Numbered from the stretch's first letter, positions 1 through 9,486 are shown. The stretch is DNA of 21,376 nt from Jaenimonas drosophilae (GCA_030849065.1 JASAON010001403.1:1-21376), one strand, 5' to 3'. The notes: generated by a model not told the origin, from the letters alone. Made by a program: numbers and translations.

Positions 1-1674
1 GCGCGGGGGCGGGTTTACCCACGCCCGCCCCCCCCCCACCCACCTTTTGGTTTTGGGGGTTTTTTTTTGGTTTGGGGGGGGGGGGGGGGGGCGGCGCGCG
101 GTTGTTTTTGAGCGGCCGGGGGTCGCGGGGGAATTCCTTTTCGTTTTAAAGGCCGCGGGGGTGGGCGGGCCGCGGCCAAAAGAACTTTATTTTGGCAAAC
201 CAATACGGCCCCAACCGCCGGCAAAGCGTGTCCGGCATTAACGCTGAATCATTGCATTGTCCTCATTTCCTTTGCCCCCGAGGGGGGCCCCCCGGTTCCC
301 CCAGCGGCCCCAAATTCCGTTTGGAAAATCAAAGGGGCGGCGGGGTTCGCGCCGCCCGAATCGGGTTCCCCACCCGCCCTTCCGCCGGCGCCATTTCCAT
401 TTCCATTTCCCCAAACCCCCGCTCCGGGCGGCGGCGCCTTCTTGCGCCGCCGGGGTTCTGCTCTTGCGGCTTTTTTTTTTTAATGCCCTTTCGCGCCGGG
501 GGGGGGGTGGCGCGAAAAAAAAGGCCCCCCGGCCCCCCCCCGCTCCATATGCCCAGAATGGGCAGCGTGGCGCTTTTTGCGCAAGGGCGGCCGCTTCCCC
601 CCGCTTTTGGGGGGCGGGGGGGGTTTCGTTTTCTCGCCCCCGCCCCCCTTCGGGCGGGGGGGGGTCTGCGCCTCCGAGGCCCCCTTCTGGGCGATTCCCA
701 TTCTCTTGATGAGCGCGGCCCTCTGCGCGGTGCCCCACGCCGTCCCGATCCTCATCGCCACCTCCTGCGTGCTCTTCTACGCGATTAGCCCACAACACTT
801 CCGGGAAATTGTTTTCGTGGCGTGTGCCATGCTCGTCCCGCTCTTTGCGTGGCCGGCGGTGGGGGGAACCTCAAGGCACGCAACTTGCTGGTCAGCGTGG
901 AGGGCTCACGAGGCAGCATTGTGCGGTGGACGATGGAGTACCGGTTTAGGATTCGGCGGCAGGTTGGCCTTATGCTGAACGAGATCGAGACGGAAGAATG
1001 GACTACCGATGAAGATTGGTATATCGTATTGCGCCATCACACAAAAACACAAACACCTTTTGTGCTCGGCCCCTCTGTGCGCTGGACGTGTGTACCGCAC
1101 ACCATTATTGTATGATCCAACCATCTCTTCTCTTTTCCTCTCTTTCGTGGCGGTTGGTGGTGGTGTTTGGCGTGGTTCCCCTCGCCGCCGGGGATGTCTG
1201 CTTTGGTGCGCCCGCATGCGTTCGGCCGCGCGGGCATTTCCATCGCGTCCGCGCCACCTTTCAGCGGCCGGGGTTCGCAAAAAAGGTGTACGGCACCAAG
1301 GGTTCCCAAGTCATCACTGACCTCAGTACTAACTTGGCCTGCCGGTGCTTAACTTCACAAATCGGACGGGATATGGTGTTTTCACTGGAGTATGGTCGTA
1401 CACGATGGTGGATGTTTTGATACGGTAAGCAAAAGATTGGTGCTGCGCCGTACGGCCTATGCGCTGGGCTACCCCCGTTTGGTTTTGCAAAGCTTTTCCT
1501 GGAGAATGAAAATTGGTGCGGGTATGGTTGTGGACAAAATCGGCGGGCGGCTCTTGGGTTGTACTGTTTTTTTCGCGGTTGGAACGGGGTTTCTCTCTCC
1601 GAAGTTCACCAAGGGGGGGGGGGGGCACCCGACGCACGTCATCGGCAATTCAGCCCCACATCAAGCAAACAATG
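1..1674. other. Low-quality, homopolymer-rich contig end
   Basis: This stretch differs sharply from the rest of the window. It is packed with long single-base runs: 18 G at 74-91, ten or more T around 471-481, many 7-9 base G or C runs between 490 and 665, and 14 G at 1613-1626. No frame stays coherent on either strand. Such clustering at a sequence end, fading toward the interior, is what poorly called read ends look like. Clean coding sequence begins within about 50 bases of the last G run. Some real sequence probably lies under it, with normal-looking bases from about 680 onward and a pyrimidine-rich stretch at 1121-1149, but exact gene calls here are unsafe. Confidence 0.6.
670..1115 (+). 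pseudogene. Possible frame-broken membrane protein fragment
   Basis: In one plus-strand frame, about 685-870 encodes a hydrophobic stretch that could form two membrane helices, running from APFWAIPILLMSAALCAV to FVACAMLVPLFAWPAVGG. At the six-G run near 863 a one-base shift would continue into a second frame that reads as a plausible soluble tail (NLKARNLLVSVEG through EIETEEWTTDEDWYIV) and stops at 1115. I do not recognise the family. The join at a homopolymer suggests a base-calling error rather than a true mutation, but a chance open frame in low-quality sequence is equally possible. If real, it would converge on the minus-strand gene cluster, implying a strand switch near 1.1-1.7 kb. Confidence 0.2.
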
Positions 1675-3192
1675 TCAGTCATCCCACAGCATCTTTTCCT
1701 CCTGCGCCGTTTCGCCCGTCGCACGTGGATCTGCAGCTTTCATAGCCCTTTCAAAATCGAGGAGGTACTCTCTGTGGAGTTTGAAGGCGTCGTCTGGCTC
1801 CCCGTCTGACGTGGGTGCCAGCTGTTCTGGGAATACGACGGCAAGCGAGTTCACGTCATTGTGCAGCACATGGTACGTATCCAGCCCAAAGGGTAGGAAA
1901 GCAAATGGGAAAAATCCGGCGGTACATGACTGGGACGCGACGACCGACAGTCCGTGGTCTGCGCCGCAGCCCTCCATCAAGGAAGAGAGATACGCCCAGA
2001 AGCTCTTGATGAAGAGGTGCGCAGCGGCATTGGGTGAGGTGGACTCAGAGGAGTCCATGATGCGGGCACTAACAGCTGCGAGCGCACAGCGGTGCGTGAT
2101 GGCGTAGTGGCGGATCAGTTGCCCAACCAGGGCAAGGATTGAAAGTTTCATTCTCGTTGCAGCGGTGCGAAAAGGGGTTGGCACCTTTGCTCCAGCGGCA
2201 CTGCCCTCTGGACCGTTCACGTCGTCGTCACGTCCAAGAATCTCTGAGGATTCAGCTGGAAGCAAATCAGTTTTGGTGCACACCACAATGGTTTGCAGTG
2301 GCAGCACGCCAGTCTCCACCACAGGAACCGGGGAGAGCATGAGATTCTCAGTCTTGACGGACGCGTCAGCAAACAGTTCCCCAAGCTCTCGTTGTTTGCG
2401 ATCGTACAGCGTGCGACGCAGATCACCGGCACTGCTGTCCGCCGTTGCCCAACGCTCCTGCTGCGCCTCTACGAGCTGGACGTAGCGCACGTCACCCCGC
2501 GTTGGGAGGGCGGTTCGAAGCATTCCCTTCACGTAGGCTTGCACCGCCCCAAGATAGCGATCCAGCTGACTCTTGATGGAGGCGACCTCGCTCACGTCAA
2601 CGACCACCAAAAGCACCGCCTCCTCCAATGTCTGAGGTGTGGGCAACGCCGCGGCCAACGCACCGACACTGTCGCAGCAGAAGAACTCCACTACTCGCCG
2701 CCGGGTCGTGGCACCGGCGCTGCCGTGGGCTAGAGACGATACCCCCGGACCAACCCCATCCACTGAAGGAAGACGCTGCGATATGTAGCAGTGGGCCACC
2801 CCACAGCCGCGATAGAGCCGCCTCTTTCCAGCGGCAGAGGGCTCCACCTCCGTACTCGCAGGTAGTGGCGTGGCGGCGTCGGCAATCGTGCTCATGAGAA
2901 GGTTGGCCGCATCGCCCACTTTGGGCGGCGTGAAGAGGGGAAGTTGTGCTGCCGTGGTTGTTGCCTCGGAGTCACCAGGCTGCATACCTTCGCCGTCATG
3001 GTCCACGGCAACTTTTCCTTCGGCCTCAGCCGCAGCACACAGCCGCTGGCAGAGCGACCGCTTTCCACTTCCTGGGGCACCCAGCAACACCACTCGCCGA
3101 GTCGTGGCCGAGGTTGTGATGGTTGCCACCTCAGGGGTTGGGAGGCCAAGCGCCTTCCACGGAGAGTCCACTGGAAGACTAGACGGATCCAT
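1675..3192 (-). CDS. Dynein light intermediate chain-like P-loop protein
   Basis: The 505-residue product resembles the Ras-like domain of cytoplasmic dynein light intermediate chains, which sit on the dynein heavy chain tail and link the motor to cargo adaptors. Visible elements are a P-loop GAPGSGKRS (38-46) after the strand RRVVLLG, a hydrophobic strand AVLLVVVDVSE (192-202), and TIVVCTKTDLLPA (301-313), which matches the family's VVVCTKCD segment in the NKxD position. A helix-strand pattern follows (RHYAITHRCALAAVSAR, 361-377), then an F-rich segment ending LPFGLDTYHVLHND, similar to the PAGWD region. The P-loop has Arg45 where Ser/Thr normally binds Mg. The start at 3192 lies just after a TG-tract splice acceptor. 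The frame stays open upstream to 3297, but that part reads through the repeat. Whether it is the dynein-1 or the intraflagellar dynein-2 subunit is unclear. A different P-loop GTPase-like protein is the main alternative. Confidence 0.65.
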   Translation of the reverse strand: MDPSSLPVDSPWKALGLPTPEVATITTSATTRRVVLLGAPGSGKRSLCQRLCAAAEAEGKVAVDHDGEGMQPGDSEATTTAAQLPLFTPPKVGDAANLLMSTIADAATPLPASTEVEPSAAGKRRLYRGCGVAHCYISQRLPSVDGVGPGVSSLAHGSAGATTRRRVVEFFCCDSVGALAAALPTPQTLEEAVLLVVVDVSEVASIKSQLDRYLGAVQAYVKGMLRTALPTRGDVRYVQLVEAQQERWATADSSAGDLRRTLYDRKQRELGELFADASVKTENLMLSPVPVVETGVLPLQTIVVCTKTDLLPAESSEILGRDDDVNGPEGSAAGAKVPTPFRTAATRMKLSILALVGQLIRHYAITHRCALAAVSARIMDSSESTSPNAAAHLFIKSFWAYLSSLMEGCGADHGLSVVASQSCTAGFFPFAFLPFGLDTYHVLHNDVNSLAVVFPEQLAPTSDGEPDDAFKLHREYLLDFERAMKAADPRATGETAQEEKMLWDD

Positions 3193-3256
3193 CCTATTGT
3201 GTTCTCTTCTCAACTTCCACAGTGTTGCCTTCGTTGGTGAGTGTCCAAGGTTGACC

Positions 3257-3260
3257 CTGC

Positions 3261-3293
<33 letters not shown>

Positions 3294-3326
3294 ACACCGC
3301 AGATTCAGGAGGGAAGCAGAAGTGCA
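3257..3326 (-). promoter_or_regulatory. Predicted trans-splice acceptor, dynein-like gene
   Basis: On the coding strand, a pyrimidine tract (about 3326-3308, CTTCTGCTTCCCTCCTG) is followed by a TG repeat and then TAGCAG at 3261-3257. These are the first AGs after the tract, about 65 bases upstream of the ATG at 3192. This supports the downstream start and places the TG repeat outside the protein. Confidence 0.5.
3262..3298. repeat. CA/TG dinucleotide microsatellite
   Basis: Near-perfect CA repeat on the plus strand, interrupted once near 3287 by AAA. It falls within the predicted splice acceptor region of the dynein-like gene. Read as protein it would give an implausible Cys-Val run. Confidence 0.95.
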
Positions 3327-3907
3327 GGTTAGATCGTTGGTCAAAATCTCAGGGTGGGAGGTCACAGAAACATGAGGTGCGTGATAGTGCTGTATTAGTA
3401 GGGATGCGTGGTGAGAAGTCATGCAGCTCCTGACCGTTTCGCTCAGTTGTAGCAGCCACACCACCTGTGGAGGGGTTTGTGTGGTGCGTTGTCCGAAGCC
3501 CTGAACGACGGGTGCGTGGCTCTTGGTTAGTTTTCTTAAGCCACATAAGCGGAATACCTTCCCATGGGAGAGGAAAATGAACGAGAATCATACACCGACT
3601 GAGTGCTGTTCAGTATCTTGTTGCGTGCACATGCACATCAACGCACACAAATGGCCGTGAACTAGTTAAGGCACAATTCCAAACAGTATGTGCTTCAACA
3701 ACAGTTTGGCTTATGCAGTCTTTTACGTTTAAAAGGTGTTGTGTGAGGGCATGCTGCTGTGTCCGCGTGCGTCTGGGTGGGTGGGGTGGAGGTGAAGGGT
3801 GAGCAGGTCAGCAAGTGGGCAAGAAGGGGAAGGGGGAGGGGGCTTGGCAACACACACACACCTACGAGACACAGGAGTGGCCTCAGAGCATATCGTTGGT
3901 GAGGCTG

Positions 3908-5179
3908 TTAAGCTTGCTTGGCCTTCCCCACCACCACATCGTCGGCTTCCTTGCCCTTTCCGTACCTCTCCATGTGGCAGAACACACTCAGCACATTATC
4001 CTGAATGGTATCATAGTGCGTGTACTGAATGCCGCGCTCCTCACAAAAGGCACGCACAATGGGGGCGATGTAGACGTAGTAGCCATGGTGCACACGGGGA
4101 AAGAGGTGGTGCTCAATTTGGAAGTTGAGGCCACCATTGGCCTGGCCCCAGAACCACCCGCCAAAGTTGCAGCTCGTCTCAACCTGGCAGGCCAGGAAGT
4201 CCTCCCCATCACTCGTTCCCGTCTTCTTTGCCCCCACAAAGTTGTGTGAGATGAGGAAGAAGAAGGCGAGGTAGAAGCCACCGAGCATGTACTGCAACAT
4301 GCTGCTCGCTAAGAACCCGGTGAAGCTGCTTGCGTGAAGGGCATTGCACATGAGTCGGAACGGTACAATGGCCATCATGTAGAGGCTCAGCTTCCACTGA
4401 TCCTTGAAGAGGAGCTGCTTCTCGTTAGGCCCGGCGGCGAGGAAGATGATGTTGCTCGCCACATGCACCGGTCCAAAGACTGCCTCCAGCACAAAGACAT
4501 AAAACTGCTGCAGGCAGTAGGCGAGGCCTGTGGGGATGCGGTGATGGAGGCGGAGGAGGGGGATATCAAGATCTCCATCGCGCGAGGGCTCATTCGTGTA
4601 GACGTGATGTACAAAGTTGTGGCCAATAATCCAGCTGATGCTGCTGCCGCCGAGGCAGTCTTGGCCCATTCCGAGGGCACGATTGATGCGCCAGTCGGAG
4701 CTCACCGCACCGTGGTTCCCATCATGCTGCACGTTGAGGCCCACCATGGCCATGGCCAGCGATTGAAGGATGGTAACCATCCACGAACGGTGATAGAAGA
4801 GAGAGTAGAGGTCCACGGCAAACATAATGAAGAGCCAAGTGAAGGCCTTGATGTAGTAGTACCAGGGGGCAAAGCCCTTGGTGGGTTGGATGATGGGGGC
4901 CACCTTCTCACACAGCTCCAAGTAGGAGTCAAAGCGGGGCTGCTCACGTTGCTCAATGATTGAATCGGGATGTACGTCCTCTACAGGGACCTGGTAGTCC
5001 GTGTAGAGAGCATGTGGAAAGCGGCGGCGGTGGTAGCTCACAAAGATGGCGGTGCAGTCGCGGCCGTTGCACATGCGCACCCACAGTGGTCCACCGGGAT
5101 GCATCGTGGCAATCTTCTCTGTCTCGTAGTAGATGCCATCGATGCTGAGTACATCCCGCTTCTTGTGGTCGTGGCTCAT
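3908..5179 (-). CDS. Cytochrome b5-fused front-end fatty acid desaturase
   Basis: The 423-residue protein has the layout of front-end acyl desaturases (delta-5/6/8 group), ER membrane enzymes that insert double bases between an existing one and the carboxyl end to make polyunsaturated fatty acids. A short N-terminal cytochrome b5 domain carries HPGG (27-30) and a second likely haem ligand, His50 (SYHRRR). The three di-iron histidine boxes are HDGNH (152-156), HNFVHH (187-192) and QIEHH (354-358); Gln in the third box is diagnostic of front-end enzymes. Hydrophobic segments lie near 112-127, 135-150, 220-250, 265-280 and 295-312. Length fits the family (about 420-450). The start follows a CT-rich tract and an AG at about 5206. 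Regiospecificity cannot be read from sequence. Leishmania and Euglena encode similar enzymes, which fits a euglenozoan host. Confidence 0.92.
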   Translation of the reverse strand: MSHDHKKRDVLSIDGIYYETEKIATMHPGGPLWVRMCNGRDCTAIFVSYHRRRFPHALYTDYQVPVEDVHPDSIIEQREQPRFDSYLELCEKVAPIIQPTKGFAPWYYYIKAFTWLFIMFAVDLYSLFYHRSWMVTILQSLAMAMVGLNVQHDGNHGAVSSDWRINRALGMGQDCLGGSSISWIIGHNFVHHVYTNEPSRDGDLDIPLLRLHHRIPTGLAYCLQQFYVFVLEAVFGPVHVASNIIFLAAGPNEKQLLFKDQWKLSLYMMAIVPFRLMCNALHASSFTGFLASSMLQYMLGGFYLAFFFLISHNFVGAKKTGTSDGEDFLACQVETSCNFGGWFWGQANGGLNFQIEHHLFPRVHHGYYVYIAPIVRAFCEERGIQYTHYDTIQDNVLSVFCHMERYGKGKEADDVVVGKAKQA

Positions 5180-5205
5180 CGGGCGGTGTTGGCGGCGAAA
5201 CCCGG

Positions 5206-5240
5206 CTCACGTGGGTTGAAGTGAATAGAGAGAGAGAGTG
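5206..5240 (-). promoter_or_regulatory. Predicted trans-splice acceptor, desaturase gene
   Basis: The coding strand carries a CTCTCTCTCTCTATTCAC tract (about 5240-5222). The first following AG is at 5207-5206, 27 bases upstream of the desaturase ATG. A compact tract-AG-ATG arrangement is typical of kinetoplastid mRNAs. Confidence 0.5.
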
Positions 5241-5459
5241 AGGTGCAAACGTAGAGAGGGGTGAAGACTATGTGGAGTGCGCGTGTGTGTGTGGCCATGT
5301 TGGTAATGGCAGAAGAAAAGGATGAAGGATAAAGCAGAAACATGTGTAAGTACATTTGCACATGTGCAGACCACCACAACACTGCCATGACATCGCCCAT
5401 CAAGGATGCGGCCACATGCTCGTATTCTTCTTCTTCACTCATCCACAATATCCAAGCTG

Positions 5460-7148
5460 CTACCAACCAAAGTGAAAGCCGCCGCCACCACCACCTCCGC
5501 CACCTCCTCCGGGGAAGCGAAAGCCCCCGCCGCCACCGCCGCCAGGAAACTGAAACCCGCCCCCAGGGAACCCACCGCCCTGGAAGTGAAACTGTTGGCC
5601 ATAAAAAGGCTGCCCCTGACCACCTTGTTGGCCAGCGTTGGGATTCATAACGTCCTCCCCATCATCGTAGCGCTTGCGCTTCTCCTCATCGAGTAGCACC
5701 TCCTTGGCTTCGTTGATGTCTCGGAACCGGCGATCCACCTTCTCCCGCTCCGCCTCGCTCATCTCCTTCGAGCGGAGCTGGTCGGGATGGAGGCGCATGG
5801 CGAGGCGGCGATAAACCCGCTTAATTTCCTGCGCACTGGCCGTCTTCTTCACGCCAAGAATCTTGTAGTAGTCCTTCCGCTGCGCCTGCTTCTTGAGGTT
5901 GTGCAGCTTCTGCGCCTTTTCCTCCACCTTGCTGTTGCGCCCATCAATCTCCTTGGCCTTCTCCAGCATAGAATCCGCCTGCTCCATCTCCTCCTCGAGT
6001 ACGTAGAGGTCCACCAAATGAAGATAAACATCCACCGCCGCGGGGGACTTGCTATCCATGAGCTGGAGCGCCGCTTTGCACGCCACGAGACCCTCGCTGG
6101 ACTTGCGGAGGCCCGTGAAGGCGCCGCACCTCCACTGAAGCAGGGCGTCCTTGTTGGGGGGATTGGCCTCCACGGCAAGGGCGGCATCTATGCTCGTGAG
6201 GGCGGCGCTGTACTTGTTGGCCTCCATATCCTTTGCAATGGCGGTGGCGTACTTCAGCTGCGCACGAATGAGCTTGGCGAGGCTTGCGCATGGAAGGTAC
6301 TCTGGATCGAGGGAGAGGCAGCGATGCAGCTCCTTCTTGGCATGGTCGAGAGCGCCAAGCCCACGCAGGGCCTTGGCGTTGAGCACCACCGCAACGAGGT
6401 TGTTGGGCTCGCGCTGGAGCACCACCTTCAGCTCCGACGTGGCCACGTCATTCGTTCCCGCAGACAAGGCGCACGAAGCGCGACGTAGACGGAGCTCCAT
6501 GCTATCTTTGCCAAAGTCTCGAATATAATCCCGCAACAAATCGGAACAACCTTCGTAGAGGTGCCGCTTCTTATCTGCAGTCATGTCCTGCAGCTCCTCC
6601 TCCCTCTCTTCCTCACTTGCCTCCAACACCACCCACAGCCGGCGCCACTCAGCCGCGTAGGCCTGCAGCTGCTTGAGCTGCTTCTGCGCCTCCGCCTGCT
6701 TGGCCGTCTTCTTTTGTGAAGCGTACACCGATGCAAGCTTCTGCAGGTCCTTCACCGCCGCCTCCACCTTGCCCATCTGTGCGTTGAGGGATACACGGAG
6801 GGTGAGCCCCTGCGTGTGGAGCGGGTCCATGGCCAACAAGGCATCTACATCGCCATGGGCCATCTCCTTCAGCCGCAACATCATGGCGAGCTCCGCCCTA
6901 CTTGCCAGACCTCGGTGGCTGGTTGGCCTACGCACGAGGGCGGCGGTGTATTTGGCCAGCGCTTCTTGGTACTGAGAGCGGCCTTGGCCAAGGAGGCCAT
7001 CGCCGGCACTGAGGAGCTGACGCGTGAGGTCGTCATCCTCATCTGTGGAAGCTGCCACAACCGCATTGTGGCTCATGGAAACAAGGAGCAGGGCCAACAA
7101 CAACAACCGAAGCCAAGGACGAGGCATCCATGAGGATGATGAGGTCAT
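5460..7148 (-). CDS. Secretory TPR and J-domain co-chaperone (DNAJC3/P58IPK-like)
   Basis: The 562-residue protein begins with a signal peptide ([21 protein letters not shown], about residues 12-32), followed by helical TPR-type repeats over about 40-410 and a J domain at about 426-497. The J domain includes YYKILGV, the HPD motif at 454-456 that stimulates Hsp70 ATPase, and a final KRKRYDDG. The tail (from about 505) is Gly/Phe-rich. Signal peptide, TPRs and J domain in this order match animal DNAJC3/P58IPK, an ER-lumen BiP co-chaperone that binds unfolded proteins. No C-terminal KDEL-like signal is present; the chain ends FHFGW. The ATG at 7148 is chosen because upstream in-frame codons read through a CA repeat into the splice acceptor. 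A second Met at residue 8 would keep the signal peptide. Confidence 0.85.
   Translation of the reverse strand: MTSSSSWMPRPWLRLLLLALLLVSMSHNAVVAASTDEDDDLTRQLLSAGDGLLGQGRSQYQEALAKYTAALVRRPTSHRGLASRAELAMMLRLKEMAHGDVDALLAMDPLHTQGLTLRVSLNAQMGKVEAAVKDLQKLASVYASQKKTAKQAEAQKQLKQLQAYAAEWRRLWVVLEASEEEREEELQDMTADKKRHLYEGCSDLLRDYIRDFGKDSMELRLRRASCALSAGTNDVATSELKVVLQREPNNLVAVVLNAKALRGLGALDHAKKELHRCLSLDPEYLPCASLAKLIRAQLKYATAIAKDMEANKYSAALTSIDAALAVEANPPNKDALLQWRCGAFTGLRKSSEGLVACKAALQLMDSKSPAAVDVYLHLVDLYVLEEEMEQADSMLEKAKEIDGRNSKVEEKAQKLHNLKKQAQRKDYYKILGVKKTASAQEIKRVYRRLAMRLHPDQLRSKEMSEAEREKVDRRFRDINEAKEVLLDEEKRKRYDDGEDVMNPNAGQQGGQGQPFYGQQFHFQGGGFPGGGFQFPGGGGGGGFRFPGGGGGGGGGGGFHFGW
5490..5580 (-). repeat. Gly-rich codon repeat tract
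   Basis: Imperfect GGN codon repeats (GGC/GGT/GGA) encode the C-terminal glycine tail of the J-domain protein, with FHF/FQF/FRF spaced between Gly blocks. Such tracts tend to vary in length between alleles. Confidence 0.75.
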
Positions 7149-7984
7149 CGCCCTGTACAGCACTTGTGTGTGTGTGTGTGTGTGTGTGTGTCTTGATTGA
7201 GTAGGTACCACACAAATTTTATCAAATCTAATAAGAACGCGTTGTGTGCTCCTCTCTCACACCTGAGGAGCCACAACACAGGCCCAAAGAAGAAACTAGC
7301 TTGTGCGATGTGTGTAGGTGAAGGAGGAAGCCATGGAATGGAGAGCAGGCAGCAGCTACACACGCAAACATCTGAAGCACTCATGATCATAGAGACACAG
7401 AACACGAAAAGAGAGATGATTCGTTGACGTTTTCGCGGATGAAGTCGTCTCCAAAAAAAAAAAAGTGAAGATAACAAAAGATATCGATAGACCGAGAGGC
7501 TTCGCACGGGTACTGTGAGCGCAGCTGCCCTCACGGGAGTGGTTGTGGAGTCAGCTGAGTGCTACATGCGCCCCACGGCACCCGCCACATGACCAACCTC
7601 CGTCAAGGTGCCTCTGATGTACGTTGCTGACGAAAAAAAGAGATCAAGCACGTCAAATCATAAATATATGGAATGACGGTGGACGACCAGCGAGGCACGC
7701 CGCGCATCATCCATCTCCATCCATCTATATCCTCGTATGTTTGTGTTTGTCAGGAATGTTTTGTGGTTGTTGTTTGTCATCCTCGCCACTCTGCGAAGTA
7801 GATATGGACTCGTCGTTACCGTCGCCGTATCTGAAGAAAAGAAAGAAAGTTTTTTTTTTGTGCGTGTTTCTTTGTTTGGTTCATTCGTCATCAACACCTC
7901 CACACATTCACGTCAGTCCTTATATGTGTGTGTGGTCTATGCTGCAGTAGTACTATGATGATTCAATGATTCGCTCCTTTGGTC
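7149..7984. other. Intergenic region between SHMT and J-domain genes
   Basis: About 836 bases with no supportable gene. It should contain the SHMT 3' UTR and the 5' UTR of the J-domain gene. It holds a TG repeat at 7165-7191, poly-A at about 7453-7464 and poly-T at about 7850-7859. Small open frames here are low-complexity. A likely splice AG lies at 7154-7153, a few bases before the ATG; the pyrimidine tract upstream of it is weak apart from the CA repeat. Confidence 0.6.
7165..7191. repeat. TG/CA dinucleotide microsatellite
   Basis: Uninterrupted TG repeat, about 13 units on the plus strand (CA on the coding strand), lying 17 bases upstream of the J-domain gene's start codon. Confidence 0.95.
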
Positions 7985-9364
7985 CTACTTGTACTTGAGC
8001 TGCTCCGGATTGAAGCTGGGCATGGGGAACTTGGTGGCGAAGGCCTCCACCTCCTCACGCAGCGCCGCCACCTCCTCATGCTTCTCCATGGCGTTGGTGA
8101 AGTCCTTGAGCTTCGTGGAGCTCACACCAGCTTGAATGCGCAGGCCGAGGGCGATGGTGCGATCGAGAAGATCCGCCACCACCTCCATATCCTTCTCGAC
8201 CATGCCGCGGGAGGTCAGGGCGGGGGTGCCAAGCCGGATGCCGCCAGGTGTCATGGCGCTCTTATCGCCAGGAATGGTGTTCTTGTTTGTGGAGATGCTC
8301 ACCGCATCGAGCAGCTTTTCCGCACGGCTGCCGAGGAGGCCCGCCGCGCGTACATTCCACAACATCAAGTGGTTTTCTGTGCCGTTGCTCACGAGGGTGT
8401 GGCCGCGTTGCTGGAGACCCGCAGCCAATGCCGCAGCGTTCTTCTGCACCTGACGTGCGTAGTCGCGCCACGACGGTGAGGCCACCTCCTTCATTTGTGT
8501 GGCAATGGCGGCAATTTGGTGCATGTGTGGGCCACCCTGCAGGGCGGGGAAGACGGCCTGATCGATGCGGCTCTCAAAGTCGGTGGCGGCGGCACCATCG
8601 CGGGTCTTGAGCCGGTAGAAGATCATCCCCGCACGTGGGCCACGCAGGCTCTTGTGGGTGGTGGTCGTAACGATGTCGGCGTAGGGGAAGGGGGAGCTGA
8701 GCACCTTACCCGCAATGAGGCCTGCGGTGTGGGCCATGTCCATGAAGAGGTAGCAGCCAATATCATCGCACAGCTTGCGTACGCGGGCGTAGTCGTAGTC
8801 GCGGGAGTAGGCCGAGGCACCGAGGATGATCATCTTGGGCCGGAACACCTCCGCGGTCTTCTCCAAACTTTCGTAGTCAATGATGCCCTGAGCATCAACC
8901 CGGTAGGGGAATGATTCAAAGTAGATGGAGGTTGCGCTGATGCGCTTCTTGGCGGTGTAGAAGCCGTGGGTGAGGTGGCCGCCGCTCGGGAGGTCCAGGC
9001 CCATGATGCGGCTGTGGGGCTCCAGCAGGGCGGTATACACGGCAAAGTTGGCCGGGGAGCCGCTGTAGGGCTGCACATTGACGCCCCACTCCTCCGGATC
9101 AAGACCGAAGGCCTCGAGGGTGCGCTTCTTGGCGAGGAGCTCCACCTCATCCACGTACTCCGTACCGCCGTAGTAGCGATTGCCAGGCTGGCCCTCGGCG
9201 TACTTGTTGGTGAGGGCAGAGCCCAGGCACTCCATGACGGCCTGAGACGTGAAGTTCTCCGATGCGATCATCTCCAGACCGCGGAACTGCCGCGTCATCT
9301 CCTTCTCAATGATGTCGGCGAGCTCGGGGTCCACCGTGTTGAGTGTGGGGAAGTTGCCGCTCAT
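7985..9364 (-). CDS. SHMT: Serine hydroxymethyltransferase
   Basis: The 459-residue PLP enzyme interconverts serine plus tetrahydrofolate with glycine plus methylene-tetrahydrofolate, feeding thymidylate and methionine synthesis. Family signatures are clear: [11 protein letters not shown] (30-40), [14 protein letters not shown] (62-75), LTHGF (131-135), the [13 protein letters not shown] block (207-219, Asp209 for the PLP ring nitrogen), [13 protein letters not shown] (232-244) with Schiff-base Lys238, and [14 protein letters not shown] (374-387) with carboxylate-binding Arg377. Length matches eukaryotic cytosolic SHMT (about 460-480). The start at 9364 gives no targeting signal. A possible in-frame N-terminal extension is treated as a finding. 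Leishmania and Trypanosoma cruzi have SHMT, whereas T. brucei is reported to lack it, so its presence argues against a T. brucei-like genome. Confidence 0.97.
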   Translation of the reverse strand: MSGNFPTLNTVDPELADIIEKEMTRQFRGLEMIASENFTSQAVMECLGSALTNKYAEGQPGNRYYGGTEYVDEVELLAKKRTLEAFGLDPEEWGVNVQPYSGSPANFAVYTALLEPHSRIMGLDLPSGGHLTHGFYTAKKRISATSIYFESFPYRVDAQGIIDYESLEKTAEVFRPKMIILGASAYSRDYDYARVRKLCDDIGCYLFMDMAHTAGLIAGKVLSSPFPYADIVTTTTHKSLRGPRAGMIFYRLKTRDGAAATDFESRIDQAVFPALQGGPHMHQIAAIATQMKEVASPSWRDYARQVQKNAAALAAGLQQRGHTLVSNGTENHLMLWNVRAAGLLGSRAEKLLDAVSISTNKNTIPGDKSAMTPGGIRLGTPALTSRGMVEKDMEVVADLLDRTIALGLRIQAGVSSTKLKDFTNAMEKHEEVAALREEVEAFATKFPMPSFNPEQLKYK

Positions 9365-9452
9365 GGTTGCGTGTGTGTGTGTTGGGGTGAGGGAGGAATG
9401 TGGGTGTGGTGTGATGAGACGAGGCTGGAAGGGATGACTGTGGTGATCTTTT

Positions 9453-9486
9453 CTTAATGAAGTGAGTGAGAAGATTGGAGGAGTAC
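9453..9486 (-). promoter_or_regulatory. Predicted trans-splice acceptor, SHMT gene
   Basis: The coding strand has a pyrimidine-rich tract (TACTCCTCCAATCTTCTCAC, about 9485-9466) followed by AAG at 9455-9453, about 90 bases upstream of the SHMT ATG at 9364. A second candidate CAG lies at about 9426-9424. Either would exclude the upstream in-frame ATGs from the mature mRNA. Confidence 0.45.

Larger units (their letters stand above)
3193..3907. other. Intergenic region between desaturase and dynein-like gene
   Basis: About 715 bases without a supportable gene. The part next to 3192 holds the predicted splice acceptor of the dynein-like gene. The rest should be the 3' UTR of the desaturase transcript. 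It contains short CA clusters (for example 3851-3862) and a purine-rich stretch on the plus strand around 3782-3842, which is pyrimidine-rich on the coding strand. The open frames here are short and low-complexity. Confidence 0.6.

Noticed and set aside
192..798. Pro/Arg/Gly-rich frames on both strands near the left end
   Set aside because: They lie in the corrupted homopolymer region and cannot be trusted as proteins.
3193..3297. N-terminal extension of the dynein-like protein beginning with a Cys-Val run
   Set aside because: It is a translation of the TG microsatellite and the splice acceptor; the ATG at 3192 lies downstream of the AGs.
4334..4963. 209-codon plus-strand open frame
   Set aside because: It is antisense to the desaturase, whose domains are certain; its composition is a shadow of that gene.
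5787..6488. 233-codon plus-strand open frame
   Set aside because: Antisense shadow of the TPR/J-domain gene, Leu/Val/Gly-rich with no family features.
7149..7211. N-terminal His-Thr extension of the J-domain protein
   Set aside because: It translates a CA repeat and would bury the signal peptide.
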